From Psychrobacter immobilis (GTDB lineage Bacteria; Pseudomonadota; Gammaproteobacteria; Pseudomonadales; Moraxellaceae), in NCBI RefSeq assembly GCF_904846185.1, contig NZ_CAJGZQ010000015.1:1-64000 (forward strand): a stretch of 64,000 nucleotides of DNA, given 5' to 3'. Positions 37,146 through 45,043 of this stretch are shown piece after piece (positions within the stretch are counted from its first letter, which is position 1; each line of letters begins with the position of its first letter). The notes under the pieces were generated by a model that was not told the DNA's origin, made no database searches, and was given only the letters and a program-made list of their open reading frames with translations. Made by a program: the position numbers and the translations under genes.

Positions 37146-38444
37146 CTAGCCAAATAGTCCAGCAAGATTGGCTACAAATAACAGCGCAAAACCCGTTAAG
37201 AAGATGAGTCCCGCGATAGAGAGTGCATTCATGCCAAAAGACAGTTTTTTATGGTTTTTCACCAGTGAATAATTCAACCAGCCGAAGATAGGCGCTGAGA
37301 CAAATGCTGATATCATGGCAAACTTAAGCATAGTACCTAATTGTCCAGTAAAGAAAGTTATAATCATCAACCCACCACCGATAGCATAGGTCGTCCAAAA
37401 AGCGATTTGCTTTTTGTTGATTTCGCTTTCTCCTTTTATTAGACGCCAGCACTCAGCGTTGGCGCGGCCATAACCGTCTGCACAGGTGATCGTCGTGCCG
37501 AACATACACATAAAGGCGACGAAAGCGACCAATAGACGTGACCATTCACCGATGGTTGCGGTATACATGTTGATCAACTGATTGATATAAGCGCCACCAA
37601 CCAGCTCAATTTCTTGTCCTGAACCATACTGTACAAACACGCCTAATGACAAGAAAAATAAGGCTAAAATTGCTGAGACGGCGTAACCGACGTTAAAATC
37701 AAGCAAACCTTGGCGATGGGTGGTGTGATCGGCTTTGACTTTGGCAGATGTCCACATCGAGGTAATGGCGGCAAACTCAAGCGGTGCTGGCATCCAGCCC
37801 ATGAGTGCTACGATGAAACCTAAAGTTGCTAAATTCCAAGGAGAGGCGGCAACAAAGTCAGCAGCCATGACTGTCGGCTTGCCAGCAGCAATGATGACAG
37901 CAGCAACGGTCGCAGTCGTCAAGGCAATCATAATCCATTTGGTCACACCATCGAGCAGCTTATAGTGACCCGCAATTAAAAAGAACCAAGAAACCGCCAC
38001 GATAATTAATGACAGCGCCATCGTCGAAAGACCAAGAGAGGCGGGTAGCATAAAGCCTAAGATAACCGCTGCTATTAATGAGACTGCGCCCGTACTAATG
38101 ACAGCTGATAGGATAGAGAGTATAAAATATACCCACAGATATACTTTTGAGCGTTTGGCATAGCCTGCAATTAAACTCTCGCCAGTGTCATAGACGTAGT
38201 CGGTTGCAAAGCGAAAAAATGGATACTTAAAAACGTTGGCTAAAATAATCATAATGGCCAGTTGCCAGCCATATATAGCGCCAGCCTGCGTCGATGAAAT
38301 CAAATGTGAGCCACCGATAGCAGCGGTTGCCATCAAAATACCGGGACCAAAGATGCGCCAGCTAAAGCCTTCTTGCGGCGAGGTCGCAGTATCGTCAGTG
38401 GCATTTGGGTTGGTGCGTGGGTTATTGAGTGGTTGTGTGGTCAT
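37146..38444 (-). CDS. NRAMP-family-like transporter lacking the canonical metal site
   Basis: 432 residues from ATG 38444 (AGAGG six bases upstream). Eleven or so membrane helices with NRAMP-type overall pattern: FGPGILMATAAIGGSHLISS as helix 1, then FKYPFFRFATDYV, and GWMPAPLEFAAITSMW as helix 6. True metal transporters have DPGN in helix 1 and a Met-containing motif before H in helix 6; here the corresponding sites read IGGS and MPAP, so divalent-metal transport is doubtful. It lies beside the prp genes and downstream of a LysR gene; a carboxylate or another substrate is possible, but this is inference. Confidence 0.75.
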   Translation of the reverse strand: MTTQPLNNPRTNPNATDDTATSPQEGFSWRIFGPGILMATAAIGGSHLISSTQAGAIYGWQLAIMIILANVFKYPFFRFATDYVYDTGESLIAGYAKRSKVYLWVYFILSILSAVISTGAVSLIAAVILGFMLPASLGLSTMALSLIIVAVSWFFLIAGHYKLLDGVTKWIMIALTTATVAAVIIAAGKPTVMAADFVAASPWNLATLGFIVALMGWMPAPLEFAAITSMWTSAKVKADHTTHRQGLLDFNVGYAVSAILALFFLSLGVFVQYGSGQEIELVGGAYINQLINMYTATIGEWSRLLVAFVAFMCMFGTTITCADGYGRANAECWRLIKGESEINKKQIAFWTTYAIGGGLMIITFFTGQLGTMLKFAMISAFVSAPIFGWLNYSLVKNHKKLSFGMNALSIAGLIFLTGFALLFVANLAGLFG

Positions 38445-38653
38445 GAATACCTCTAAATGGTTAAAACGGCAAATTATCACTTACCTGTGTCAGCTTGCCA
38501 ATGATCATGAGAGAAGCGCTTTATAAACTGCTTAAATATAAAACGATTCATCTTGTATCGACTTTAGCACACCGAAGCCAGTCAGGAGAATGATTATTCT
38601 AGTTGTTATTACTATTTGTTTGCATTGCCATTCTTTTTAGTTAGCATAATCAG

Positions 38654-38666
38654 TTGATAATATCAA
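38654..38666. promoter_or_regulatory. Candidate LysR-type box (T-N11-A) upstream of the NRAMP-like gene
   Basis: TTGATAATATCAA is a perfect dyad that meets the T-N11-A rule of LysR-type regulators. It lies between the LysR gene (ends 38731) and the transporter start (38444). Sequence match only. Confidence 0.35.
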
Positions 38667-38730
38667 GTATTAAGGCTGATTATTTTTTAGCGGTTCTTTA
38701 TAACACAATATCCATCCAATATCTGATAAT

Positions 38731-39744
38731 TTAAGGCTGTGACACAAATTTTTGCTGCCGATAAGTGATGCCGCGCTGCTCATATACCTGATAGGTGGCG
38801 CTCAGTAAATCAGAAATGCTGGGATGAACGAAATCTTTGAGTGTATGTAGATAAATAGGGGAGGTGACGTTTTCGTGTACTAAACGTTGATAACTGATTT
38901 GGTCGGTACGCACGGTCTTTAGGCTAGCAGGCACAAGGGTAATGCCTTCGCCAGCCGCCACCAAGCCTAGCGCTACTTGCAAGTCACTCACCGTCGTAGT
39001 CATAAAAGGCGAAATACCGTATTGTGCGAATAAGTGTAGTAAAGGTTCAGTAATAGGCGCACTAAGTGTGGATTGCTCAGCGCTTGTGCGTCTGGATTTT
39101 GTATTACTATCCAGCTTTGCGCTGGTTGATCTTACGGTCGTCGCTATCGGTAAATGGGTTTGATGGTAGAGAATCAGTCGATTGTTTGCTAAGTCTATCA
39201 ATCGCTGCTCCTTTATATGCGCCAAAGGATGGGCTTTTGGTAAGGCGACGACATAACGTTCATGACGCAGTAGTATTTGCTGAATCCATGGATCTTGATG
39301 GGGGAAACGCCCAAATCCGATGTCTATCTCACCAGATTTGAGCGCCTCTATTTGTTGATATGAGCTGATGTCTTTGAGATTGACTTCGATATCGGGGCTG
39401 GATTGCTTTAGCATGGCAATAATTTCAGGAAGCAATCCATAAAGCACGGATGGGACAAAGCCAATATTCAGCATGCTACTGGGCGTAGATAGCCGCTGCG
39501 TCATGCTGGTGACGGTATCAATCTCTGTCAATATGGCGCTGATTTTGTCGTAAAAGAATGTACCAGCTTCGGTCAGATGTAGCGGTCTATGGTAGCGATC
39601 GACCAATTCCACACCCATATCCGTTTCAAGCTGTTTAAGCAGACGACTCAAGCTTGGTTGTGACAATCCAGTTTTAGTCGCTGCGGCACTAAAGCTCCGT
39701 GAATCTGCGATAGCAATAAAAGCGTTGAGCTGTTTTAAATCCAT
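38731..39744 (-). CDS. LysR-family transcriptional regulator
   Basis: 337 residues. The N-terminal winged helix-turn-helix MDLKQLNAFIAIADSRSFSAAA to LSRLLKQLETDMGVELVDR (1-55) is typical of LysR regulators, followed by a periplasmic-binding-like effector domain (SSMLNIGFVPSVLYGLLPEII onward). It resembles the CynR/CbbR-like aromatic or small-acid branch, but the effector is not identifiable. It is upstream of and co-directional with the NRAMP-like gene and divergent from the gene at 39984. It may control the transporter or the prp cluster; both are inference. Confidence 0.9.
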   Translation of the reverse strand: MDLKQLNAFIAIADSRSFSAAATKTGLSQPSLSRLLKQLETDMGVELVDRYHRPLHLTEAGTFFYDKISAILTEIDTVTSMTQRLSTPSSMLNIGFVPSVLYGLLPEIIAMLKQSSPDIEVNLKDISSYQQIEALKSGEIDIGFGRFPHQDPWIQQILLRHERYVVALPKAHPLAHIKEQRLIDLANNRLILYHQTHLPIATTVRSTSAKLDSNTKSRRTSAEQSTLSAPITEPLLHLFAQYGISPFMTTTVSDLQVALGLVAAGEGITLVPASLKTVRTDQISYQRLVHENVTSPIYLHTLKDFVHPSISDLLSATYQVYEQRGITYRQQKFVSQP

Positions 39745-39983
39745 ATCTTTATGCTCACTTGTTTATGATGTCACCGTTGCTTGTGGCTTATCTTCTCTTG
39801 GCTATTTTGATTATTTTATCCGAATAAGAGCAGTAAGCGACAAATTATGCTTGAAGCGAACGAGGCGAGCTACTATATTGTTTATTAACGTTAGTGTTAC
39901 AATTTAGCAAACAATAAAAACTTTATTCTTAATTCTAGCTGTTATCTACTTTTTCGCGGTAAAAACTGGTTTGGTATTACTTC

Positions 39984-40940
39984 ATGAGCGACAAAAAAAA
40001 TAGCCCTAATGAGCAGTTAGAGGCAAATTTAGCCAAAATTGCTAATACTAAGCCACGTAAGCGTATGCGTAAAGATAATATCTACGAGCGTTTCATCACG
40101 CGTGTCGAAAATGTTGATAGTAATGAGGATAACCCTGCTTTCAAAGAAAATGCATTAAAACCACTAAAGAATACCAACCATCTTTCATCGTATGAGCCAT
40201 TAAGCGCCACAGAGCTAGAATTATTTGCTAATTTAGAGCAAGAAAGCGTGAGCACAGGTATTCATGTAGATTTTTCTGATGACGATAAAGACGAGGGTTT
40301 TTCGACAAATCATGCACCGCTAGCTAATACTGACAACTCTTTAGATTCTGATGCAAGTAACGATAAATCTTCTTTATATATCGCTGACAGCGCGAATGCT
40401 GATGATTTAAAACGTCAAGATTCAGAAAGATTAGCAGCTGAAAAAGTTAGAAACGAACAACTATCTAATGATAACGAGACTGTAAATGACAATGCCACTG
40501 TTAAACAATTAGTAAAATCAAAGGAAAAGCAAGTAAGTAGCAAAAAACCGCTTATTATTGGCATGATATTTGGCTCATTATTGATTGCTATTATTGTAGC
40601 AACACTGATTTTCACCGGTGTTCTATCGACCTCAACGAAAACGATTGCACCTGATAGTGCAGAGACGAAAACAACAACGACAGATGCAGCACCAGCTGTT
40701 AGCACTGGCAAAGCAGTAGTAACCGATGACAACCAACCTTCTGCTGATACAGGCGCGATAGACAAATCGACAGTGATATCGCAACCAGAGGAATTCCCCA
40801 CTGAGAATCCAGACACTAATCCTAATGGGGTAGAGACTACTGAAGCCCCATCGACCATGCCAGCAGCTGAGGCAGCCATCACTTATGATGACTTTAGAGA
40901 AGAATCCCAAAGTACCTTGTATCGTGAGACCAATGATTAG
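39984..40940 (+). CDS. Single-pass membrane protein with C-terminal DFR...LYRE motif
   Basis: 318 residues, family not recognised. A long acidic, polar and probably disordered N-terminal part (1-185, with a basic patch RKRMRK near 24-30) precedes one strong transmembrane helix (PLIIGMIFGSLLIAIIVATL, ~188-213). A Thr/Ala/Asp/Pro-rich stretch follows, ending in the motif AITYDDFREESQSTLYRE (~296-315). With a cytosolic N terminus, the C-terminal tail would be periplasmic. The next gene, 340 bp downstream, has the same layout in shorter form with two copies of the motif, so the two are related proteins. The ribosome site is weak. Confidence 0.65.
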   Translation: MSDKKNSPNEQLEANLAKIANTKPRKRMRKDNIYERFITRVENVDSNEDNPAFKENALKPLKNTNHLSSYEPLSATELELFANLEQESVSTGIHVDFSDDDKDEGFSTNHAPLANTDNSLDSDASNDKSSLYIADSANADDLKRQDSERLAAEKVRNEQLSNDNETVNDNATVKQLVKSKEKQVSSKKPLIIGMIFGSLLIAIIVATLIFTGVLSTSTKTIAPDSAETKTTTTDAAPAVSTGKAVVTDDNQPSADTGAIDKSTVISQPEEFPTENPDTNPNGVETTEAPSTMPAAEAAITYDDFREESQSTLYRETND

Positions 40941-40978
40941 GGTCTGTTGGACATTCATCATTTCAACTAGTCATTTAA

Positions 40979-41125
40979 TCTAAGGCATATTCTCAATTCA
41001 AATGGACTGAATTTTGCCAAGCAGTGTTAAATATCTGCTTAATACCTCGAGATAACCTGTGCTATTTTGCTTATTAGACTGCAATTCATCTCATTTTTAT
41101 CACCATTTTTCAAATTGCTCATCAG
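40979..41125 (-). mobile_element. MITE-like element, copy 2 (decayed)
   Basis: Read on the minus strand it aligns over its length with the element at 61762-61932: AAAAATGGTGATAAA near the 5' end, then ATGAATTGCAGTC, AAAATAGC, TTGGCAAAATT and a right end TGAATTGAGAATATGCCTTA matching TGAATTGAAGACACGCCCTA. The terminal repeats have drifted, and no ORF is present. It probably derives from an IS5-type element by internal deletion. Confidence 0.5.
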
Positions 41126-41280
41126 CAACTAGCCATACAATAATAGTGCTTTCAAGCCGCTTATCAGTCAATTCTATCGCTCATACCAAAAATCATTGCA
41201 ACATACCCGAGAGCCCGTATCCTAAGATCAAGGATACGGTGATAGGCCGTTCATAACATGGATTGACTCGGTATTGAATT

Positions 41281-41796
41281 ATGACTATCTCAGACAATAA
41301 AAATGATATCAATAAAAGTGTTGGCTTATCCAGTAATTCTAATAACGAGCCACTATTAGCAACCGACACCGCAAAGCTAGCAAAAGGCAGTTTGCTGAGT
41401 CATGTAAAATGGTTTGCCATAGTGGGCGTCTTGTTGTTAACGACTATATTCGTGTCGGCTCGTTTTTTTTCAACAATCCCTCAAACATCCATGGTAAGTG
41501 TTCATGTACCTGTTACGGTAGCTACTCATCAAATCAACGAGACGGCAGCAGATAGTTCACAGCTAGCAAAAGTTAAAAATAATCACAATCAGGCTAATGT
41601 TGAAGCTAAGCATGCTCAAGCCAAGAATGCTATTAGTTATGGTGATTTTAGACAGGAAGCACAGAATATCTTATATCGTGAGGCAGAAGCGTCTGTCTCA
41701 CGTGTGAACCTAAATACAGCTAGCATTGAGCCTGCCATTAGTCATGAAGATTTTAGAGTAGAAGCAAAAAATATCTTATACCGTGAGGAAAAATAA
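41281..41796 (+). CDS. Small single-pass membrane protein with two DFR...LYRE motifs
   Basis: 171 residues, family not recognised. A polar N-terminal 40 residues, one membrane helix (WFAIVGVLLLTTIFVSARFF, ~43-62), then a periplasmic Ala/Asn/Lys-rich tail. Two copies of an 18-residue motif occur: AISYGDFRQEAQNILYRE (~117-134) and AISHEDFRVEAKNILYRE (~152-169), the second at the extreme C terminus. The same motif ends the upstream protein (39984-40940). This is good evidence for duplication and for a conserved function of the tail, perhaps docking. No enzymatic domain is visible. Confidence 0.65.
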   Translation: MTISDNKNDINKSVGLSSNSNNEPLLATDTAKLAKGSLLSHVKWFAIVGVLLLTTIFVSARFFSTIPQTSMVSVHVPVTVATHQINETAADSSQLAKVKNNHNQANVEAKHAQAKNAISYGDFRQEAQNILYREAEASVSRVNLNTASIEPAISHEDFRVEAKNILYREEK

Positions 41797-41831
41797 TCAA
41801 GTTTATAGGCTAACAGTCACTTTGGTTAATG

Positions 41832-42280
41832 CTAATTGATAGTGGACTTAACCATATTTTTAATTTCAATGACACTTAATATCTGCTGACCATCTGCAAC
41901 CAGCAGTAGCGTACTACCACGGCGTGCCACTTCTGGTAATTGTTGTTCTAAATCCATAGTACATCGACGTCGCCAGCAGCTTCCACCGCTCGTCCCAAGA
42001 TCACAATGTCGCCAGCAGCTTCCACCGCTCGTCCCAAGATCACAATCACCTTAGCTTGAGCATCCAGCTCATGACTACTACGCTAATCGTTGTCGAAATT
42101 AAGCAAACTAACAAAGCCACTGAAATAAAAATAGCAATGAGTTTGCCTTTTGAGAGGACGGCAATATAGTCAGTTCAATCTCATTTGGCGTTCTGGTACG
42201 TTTGGCATCTTCTATCGTACCAAAGCCATCATATGCTCTAAGAAGCCTTGTTCAGGCGCTTGGGTGATATGAATAATATA
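41832..42280 (-). pseudogene. kdpB: Decayed kdpB (K+-transporting ATPase subunit B) remnant
   Basis: On the minus strand, pieces in KdpB order but different frames read HITQAPEQGFLEHMMALV (A-domain region), then TRTPNEIELTIL-like sequence after a frameshift, then GRAVEAAGDVDVL (the segment before the phosphorylated Asp), then ARRGSTLLLVADGQQIL and IEIKNMVK. The DKTGT phosphorylation motif and much of the N domain are deleted, stops interrupt the frame, and a 39-bp segment is duplicated. KdpB is the catalytic ATPase subunit of the high-affinity KdpFABC potassium pump; nothing functional remains here. Confidence 0.75.
41969..42046. repeat. Perfect 39-bp direct tandem duplication in the kdpB remnant
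   Basis: Two identical 39-bp units, 41969-42007 and 42008-42046, each beginning GTCGCCAGCAGC and ending AGATCACAAT on the plus strand. The unit is 13 codons, so the minus-strand reading repeats VILGRAVEAAGD in frame. Confidence 0.95.
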
Positions 42281-42390
42281 TCAGTGTTGAGCCATATAGA
42301 AAGCTATTAATTGAATTATGGATACCGCTTAGATATCAAATCTTGAGTGACGCTGGAGTAGTATTTTTTCGGAAGCACTAGGGGTTTTCG

Positions 42391-42437
42391 ATATTGTAAA
42401 TAATTATAGAAACAAAAATGATTATCATTTACAATAT
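42391..42437. promoter_or_regulatory. Fur-box-like palindrome upstream of the TonB receptor
   Basis: AATGAT-T-ATCATT (42417-42429) is a near-consensus Fur core. It is flanked by an 11-bp perfect inverted repeat, ATATTGTAAAT (42391-42401) and ATTTACAATAT (42427-42437), overlapping the core. It lies about 85-130 bp upstream of the receptor start, as expected for iron repression. Confidence 0.7.
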
Positions 42438-42520
42438 TGTTCACAAAGTTAGTACACACAGCATTATTAGCTAAATATAACGTTTACCACTCTTTGATCC
42501 TCCAATTAAGTGAAGTGAAT

Positions 42521-44911
42521 ATGAAACGCCACCATCAAGTTGCTCTATCCTTTCTTACCCTTTGTATCAGCCAGCAACTATATGCACAAAACAATGTCAG
42601 TGCTATGGACATCGCTTCAAATACGATTCTTTCAGAAGACTTAGCTGTCAACGCCGCCTCAAGTGAGTTACCAAACGTGACTTTAGATACCATTACGGTC
42701 ACTGCTAAAGCAAGGACAGGAACGGCTCTGGCACAAAAAATTAGTGAGATGCCCGCCGTCACACAGGTAATTACCGAAAATGAGCTACAAATGCAGGCGA
42801 CAGGCAATCGTACTACTGGAGATATATTGGCTCAGCTGATCCCAAGTTTGGGGGCAAGCAGCGGCTCAACCAGTAACTATGGCACTACCATGCATGGCCG
42901 TCCCGTGCAGTTTTTGCTGAATGGTGTGCCATTGAGTGGCTCACGCAGCCTTTCACGCGAGCTAAACAGTATCGACCCTGCGCAGCTTGAGCGGGTAGAG
43001 GTGCTCTCTGGTGCGACCAGTATTTATGGGGCTGGCGCGGCTGGTGGTCTGATTAATCTCGTCACAAAATCTATGGTAGGTTATGGCTCTATCAGGCAAA
43101 CCAGAGTCGGCGTCAGTAGCAGTCGTAATTTTGACTCAGATTCATTAGGTTATCATGTGGGGCAAACATTGGGTTATGGCGGTGAGCGAGTCTATGGTCG
43201 CCTAGATGTGGATTATGATCGTAAGGGCGGCAAATTCGATAGCCACGATAATCGCATCAGTCCAGACGTCAATCAAACTGACCAACAAGATACCGAGTCG
43301 CTAAGTATTAACGGTAGCTTGGGTATAGAGCTCACTGACAGCCAACGTCTTGATTTGGCAGTGACTTACTATAATGATGAGCAGGATACTGACTATGGTC
43401 CAGATTATGGTAAAAATTTACAAGTATTATTAAAACCGAAAAAATTACCACCATCTTTAAAAGCGATTGATGGCGCTGAAGTAGAAAACGAGCCTTATAC
43501 CACCAAAACATCAGTGAACCTTAACTATAATAATGATGATATTGCAGGCTCAAATTTGAGCGTCACAGGGTACTATCGAGACGAAAAAGGCCGTTTTTAC
43601 CCTTCTGGGAAAAGTGCAGCAGACCAAGCAGCTGAAGTTTGGGCTGCCAATGGTCTGACTGATAAAGACACGCTAGGTAAGCTGTTGAGCGCAGCAACAT
43701 TCGTCACTCAATCAGAAGCAGATATTGAGGTGATGGGTTTGCGTGCCGCTATGCAAACGGATAGTGAAATTGCGGGTAAAAAGACACTGTTTAGCTATGG
43801 GGCTGATTTTGAACGCGAAAAAAGTGAGCAAACCTATGAAGGGCAAGACTTAAACACGTTTCTTGCTAGTAATGGTTTGAGCGCTCAAACCAACGGACTA
43901 TCTTATAATGGTGGACCAGATACCACCATTGATAAATGGGGCGCTTTTGTCAATGCCGATATAGATATCACTGATAAATGGCATACCAGTGCTGGCGTGC
44001 GCTATCAAAAATTGAAAGCAGAAACGGCTACTTTCACGCCCATTTATGAGCAATTGCTCGAAGAGTATTTTAATGATCCTCGCATCAGTGGTGTCAGCGA
44101 TGCTTATGGCATTGACTATCAGGCTGGTCAAGTGGAAAAGGGCAATACAGACCACGATAAAACCCTATTTAATATCGGTACCAGCTATCAATTAACCCCA
44201 AATGACCAAGTATTTGCCAATTTTTCACAAGGCTTTACCACTGCTGACATTCAGCGTGCGCTACGTGATGTACGGGCAGGCTTTGTCGTCAACTCAGACA
44301 ATGTACAACCTATCGCAATCGACAATTACGAGTTGGGCTGGCAGGGCAAGCATGGCAATACTGCTGCACGATTGAGCGGTTTTTATAATAAATCAGATAA
44401 AACGGTACGCTTTACCAATGACTATACGGTAGAAGTGGTCGATACTGATGAGCGCGTCTACGGAATAGAAGGTTCGCTCAGCCATGATATTGATGATCAA
44501 TGGCAATTGGGTGGCAGTGTTGCCTATACTCGTGGTCAGTATGATAAAGATGGTGATTGGTTGGAGCTTGATGCCGTACGCTTGACACCCCTTAAAGGCA
44601 CGGCATTTACACAATATAACTTCGATGAAGGCAGCAATGTACGTCTACAAGCATTAGCAATTGGCGGTGATAATAAAGCCTTTAAGGATCAACAAAAAGA
44701 TCCTGATTCTAGTGCATTACCAGTCACAGGTTATATGACACTTGATGTATTAGGACAAGTCAAAATGCCGGTAGGTCGAGTAGACTATGGGATTTATAAC
44801 TTACTCAATAAGGATTATCTAACGGTCTATCATCAAACAACCTATGGCGATTTGAATCGTTTGCCTGCATCGGGTACAACTTACGGGTTGAGCTACACTG
44901 TGGATTATTAA
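42521..44911 (+). CDS. TonB-dependent outer-membrane (siderophore) receptor
   Basis: 796 residues from ATG 42521; the frame is open 84 bp upstream but the signal peptide MKRHHQVALSFLTLCISQQLYA only fits this start. A plug domain (~55-205) has LDTITVTAKA (TonB-box-like), EMPAVTQVITENELQMQATG and HGRPVQFLLNGVPLSGSRS; ERVEVLSGATSIYGAGAAGGLINLVTK closes it. The 22-strand barrel ends with the outer-membrane signal LPASGTTYGLSYTVDY. It resembles siderophore receptors such as the IutA/FepA-like group, but the ligand is not identified. A Fur-like palindrome upstream supports iron-regulated expression. It stands alone with no TonB or uptake genes beside it. Confidence 0.85.
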   Translation: MKRHHQVALSFLTLCISQQLYAQNNVSAMDIASNTILSEDLAVNAASSELPNVTLDTITVTAKARTGTALAQKISEMPAVTQVITENELQMQATGNRTTGDILAQLIPSLGASSGSTSNYGTTMHGRPVQFLLNGVPLSGSRSLSRELNSIDPAQLERVEVLSGATSIYGAGAAGGLINLVTKSMVGYGSIRQTRVGVSSSRNFDSDSLGYHVGQTLGYGGERVYGRLDVDYDRKGGKFDSHDNRISPDVNQTDQQDTESLSINGSLGIELTDSQRLDLAVTYYNDEQDTDYGPDYGKNLQVLLKPKKLPPSLKAIDGAEVENEPYTTKTSVNLNYNNDDIAGSNLSVTGYYRDEKGRFYPSGKSAADQAAEVWAANGLTDKDTLGKLLSAATFVTQSEADIEVMGLRAAMQTDSEIAGKKTLFSYGADFEREKSEQTYEGQDLNTFLASNGLSAQTNGLSYNGGPDTTIDKWGAFVNADIDITDKWHTSAGVRYQKLKAETATFTPIYEQLLEEYFNDPRISGVSDAYGIDYQAGQVEKGNTDHDKTLFNIGTSYQLTPNDQVFANFSQGFTTADIQRALRDVRAGFVVNSDNVQPIAIDNYELGWQGKHGNTAARLSGFYNKSDKTVRFTNDYTVEVVDTDERVYGIEGSLSHDIDDQWQLGGSVAYTRGQYDKDGDWLELDAVRLTPLKGTAFTQYNFDEGSNVRLQALAIGGDNKAFKDQQKDPDSSALPVTGYMTLDVLGQVKMPVGRVDYGIYNLLNKDYLTVYHQTTYGDLNRLPASGTTYGLSYTVDY

Positions 44912-45002
44912 AAATAATATCAGACCAGTTTTTATTGCCCATAAAAAACTCTTCACTATCTCTTTAATTTTAAGACCGCTTTATTAGTTTTTTTATATAC
45001 AT

Positions 45003-45043
45003 CAAAAACAGGCTTATTACTTAGTAGTAGTAAGCCTGTTTTT
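45003..45043. terminator. Bidirectional terminator between TonB receptor and LysR
   Basis: CAAAAACAGGCTTATTAC / GTAAGCCTGTTTTTG forms a long stem with A and T runs on both sides. It overlaps the last codons of the convergent LysR gene (stop 45021-45023). Confidence 0.85.

Noticed and set aside
40415..40882. 155-codon open frame on the minus strand
   Set aside because: Antisense to the 39984-40940 gene; Ser/Val-rich translation typical of a shadow of acidic, Asp/Asn/Thr-rich coding sequence.
41969..42046. Two identical 39-bp units that could suggest a CRISPR array
   Set aside because: The units are directly adjacent with no spacer, only two copies exist, no cas genes are near, and they read as a KdpB segment.
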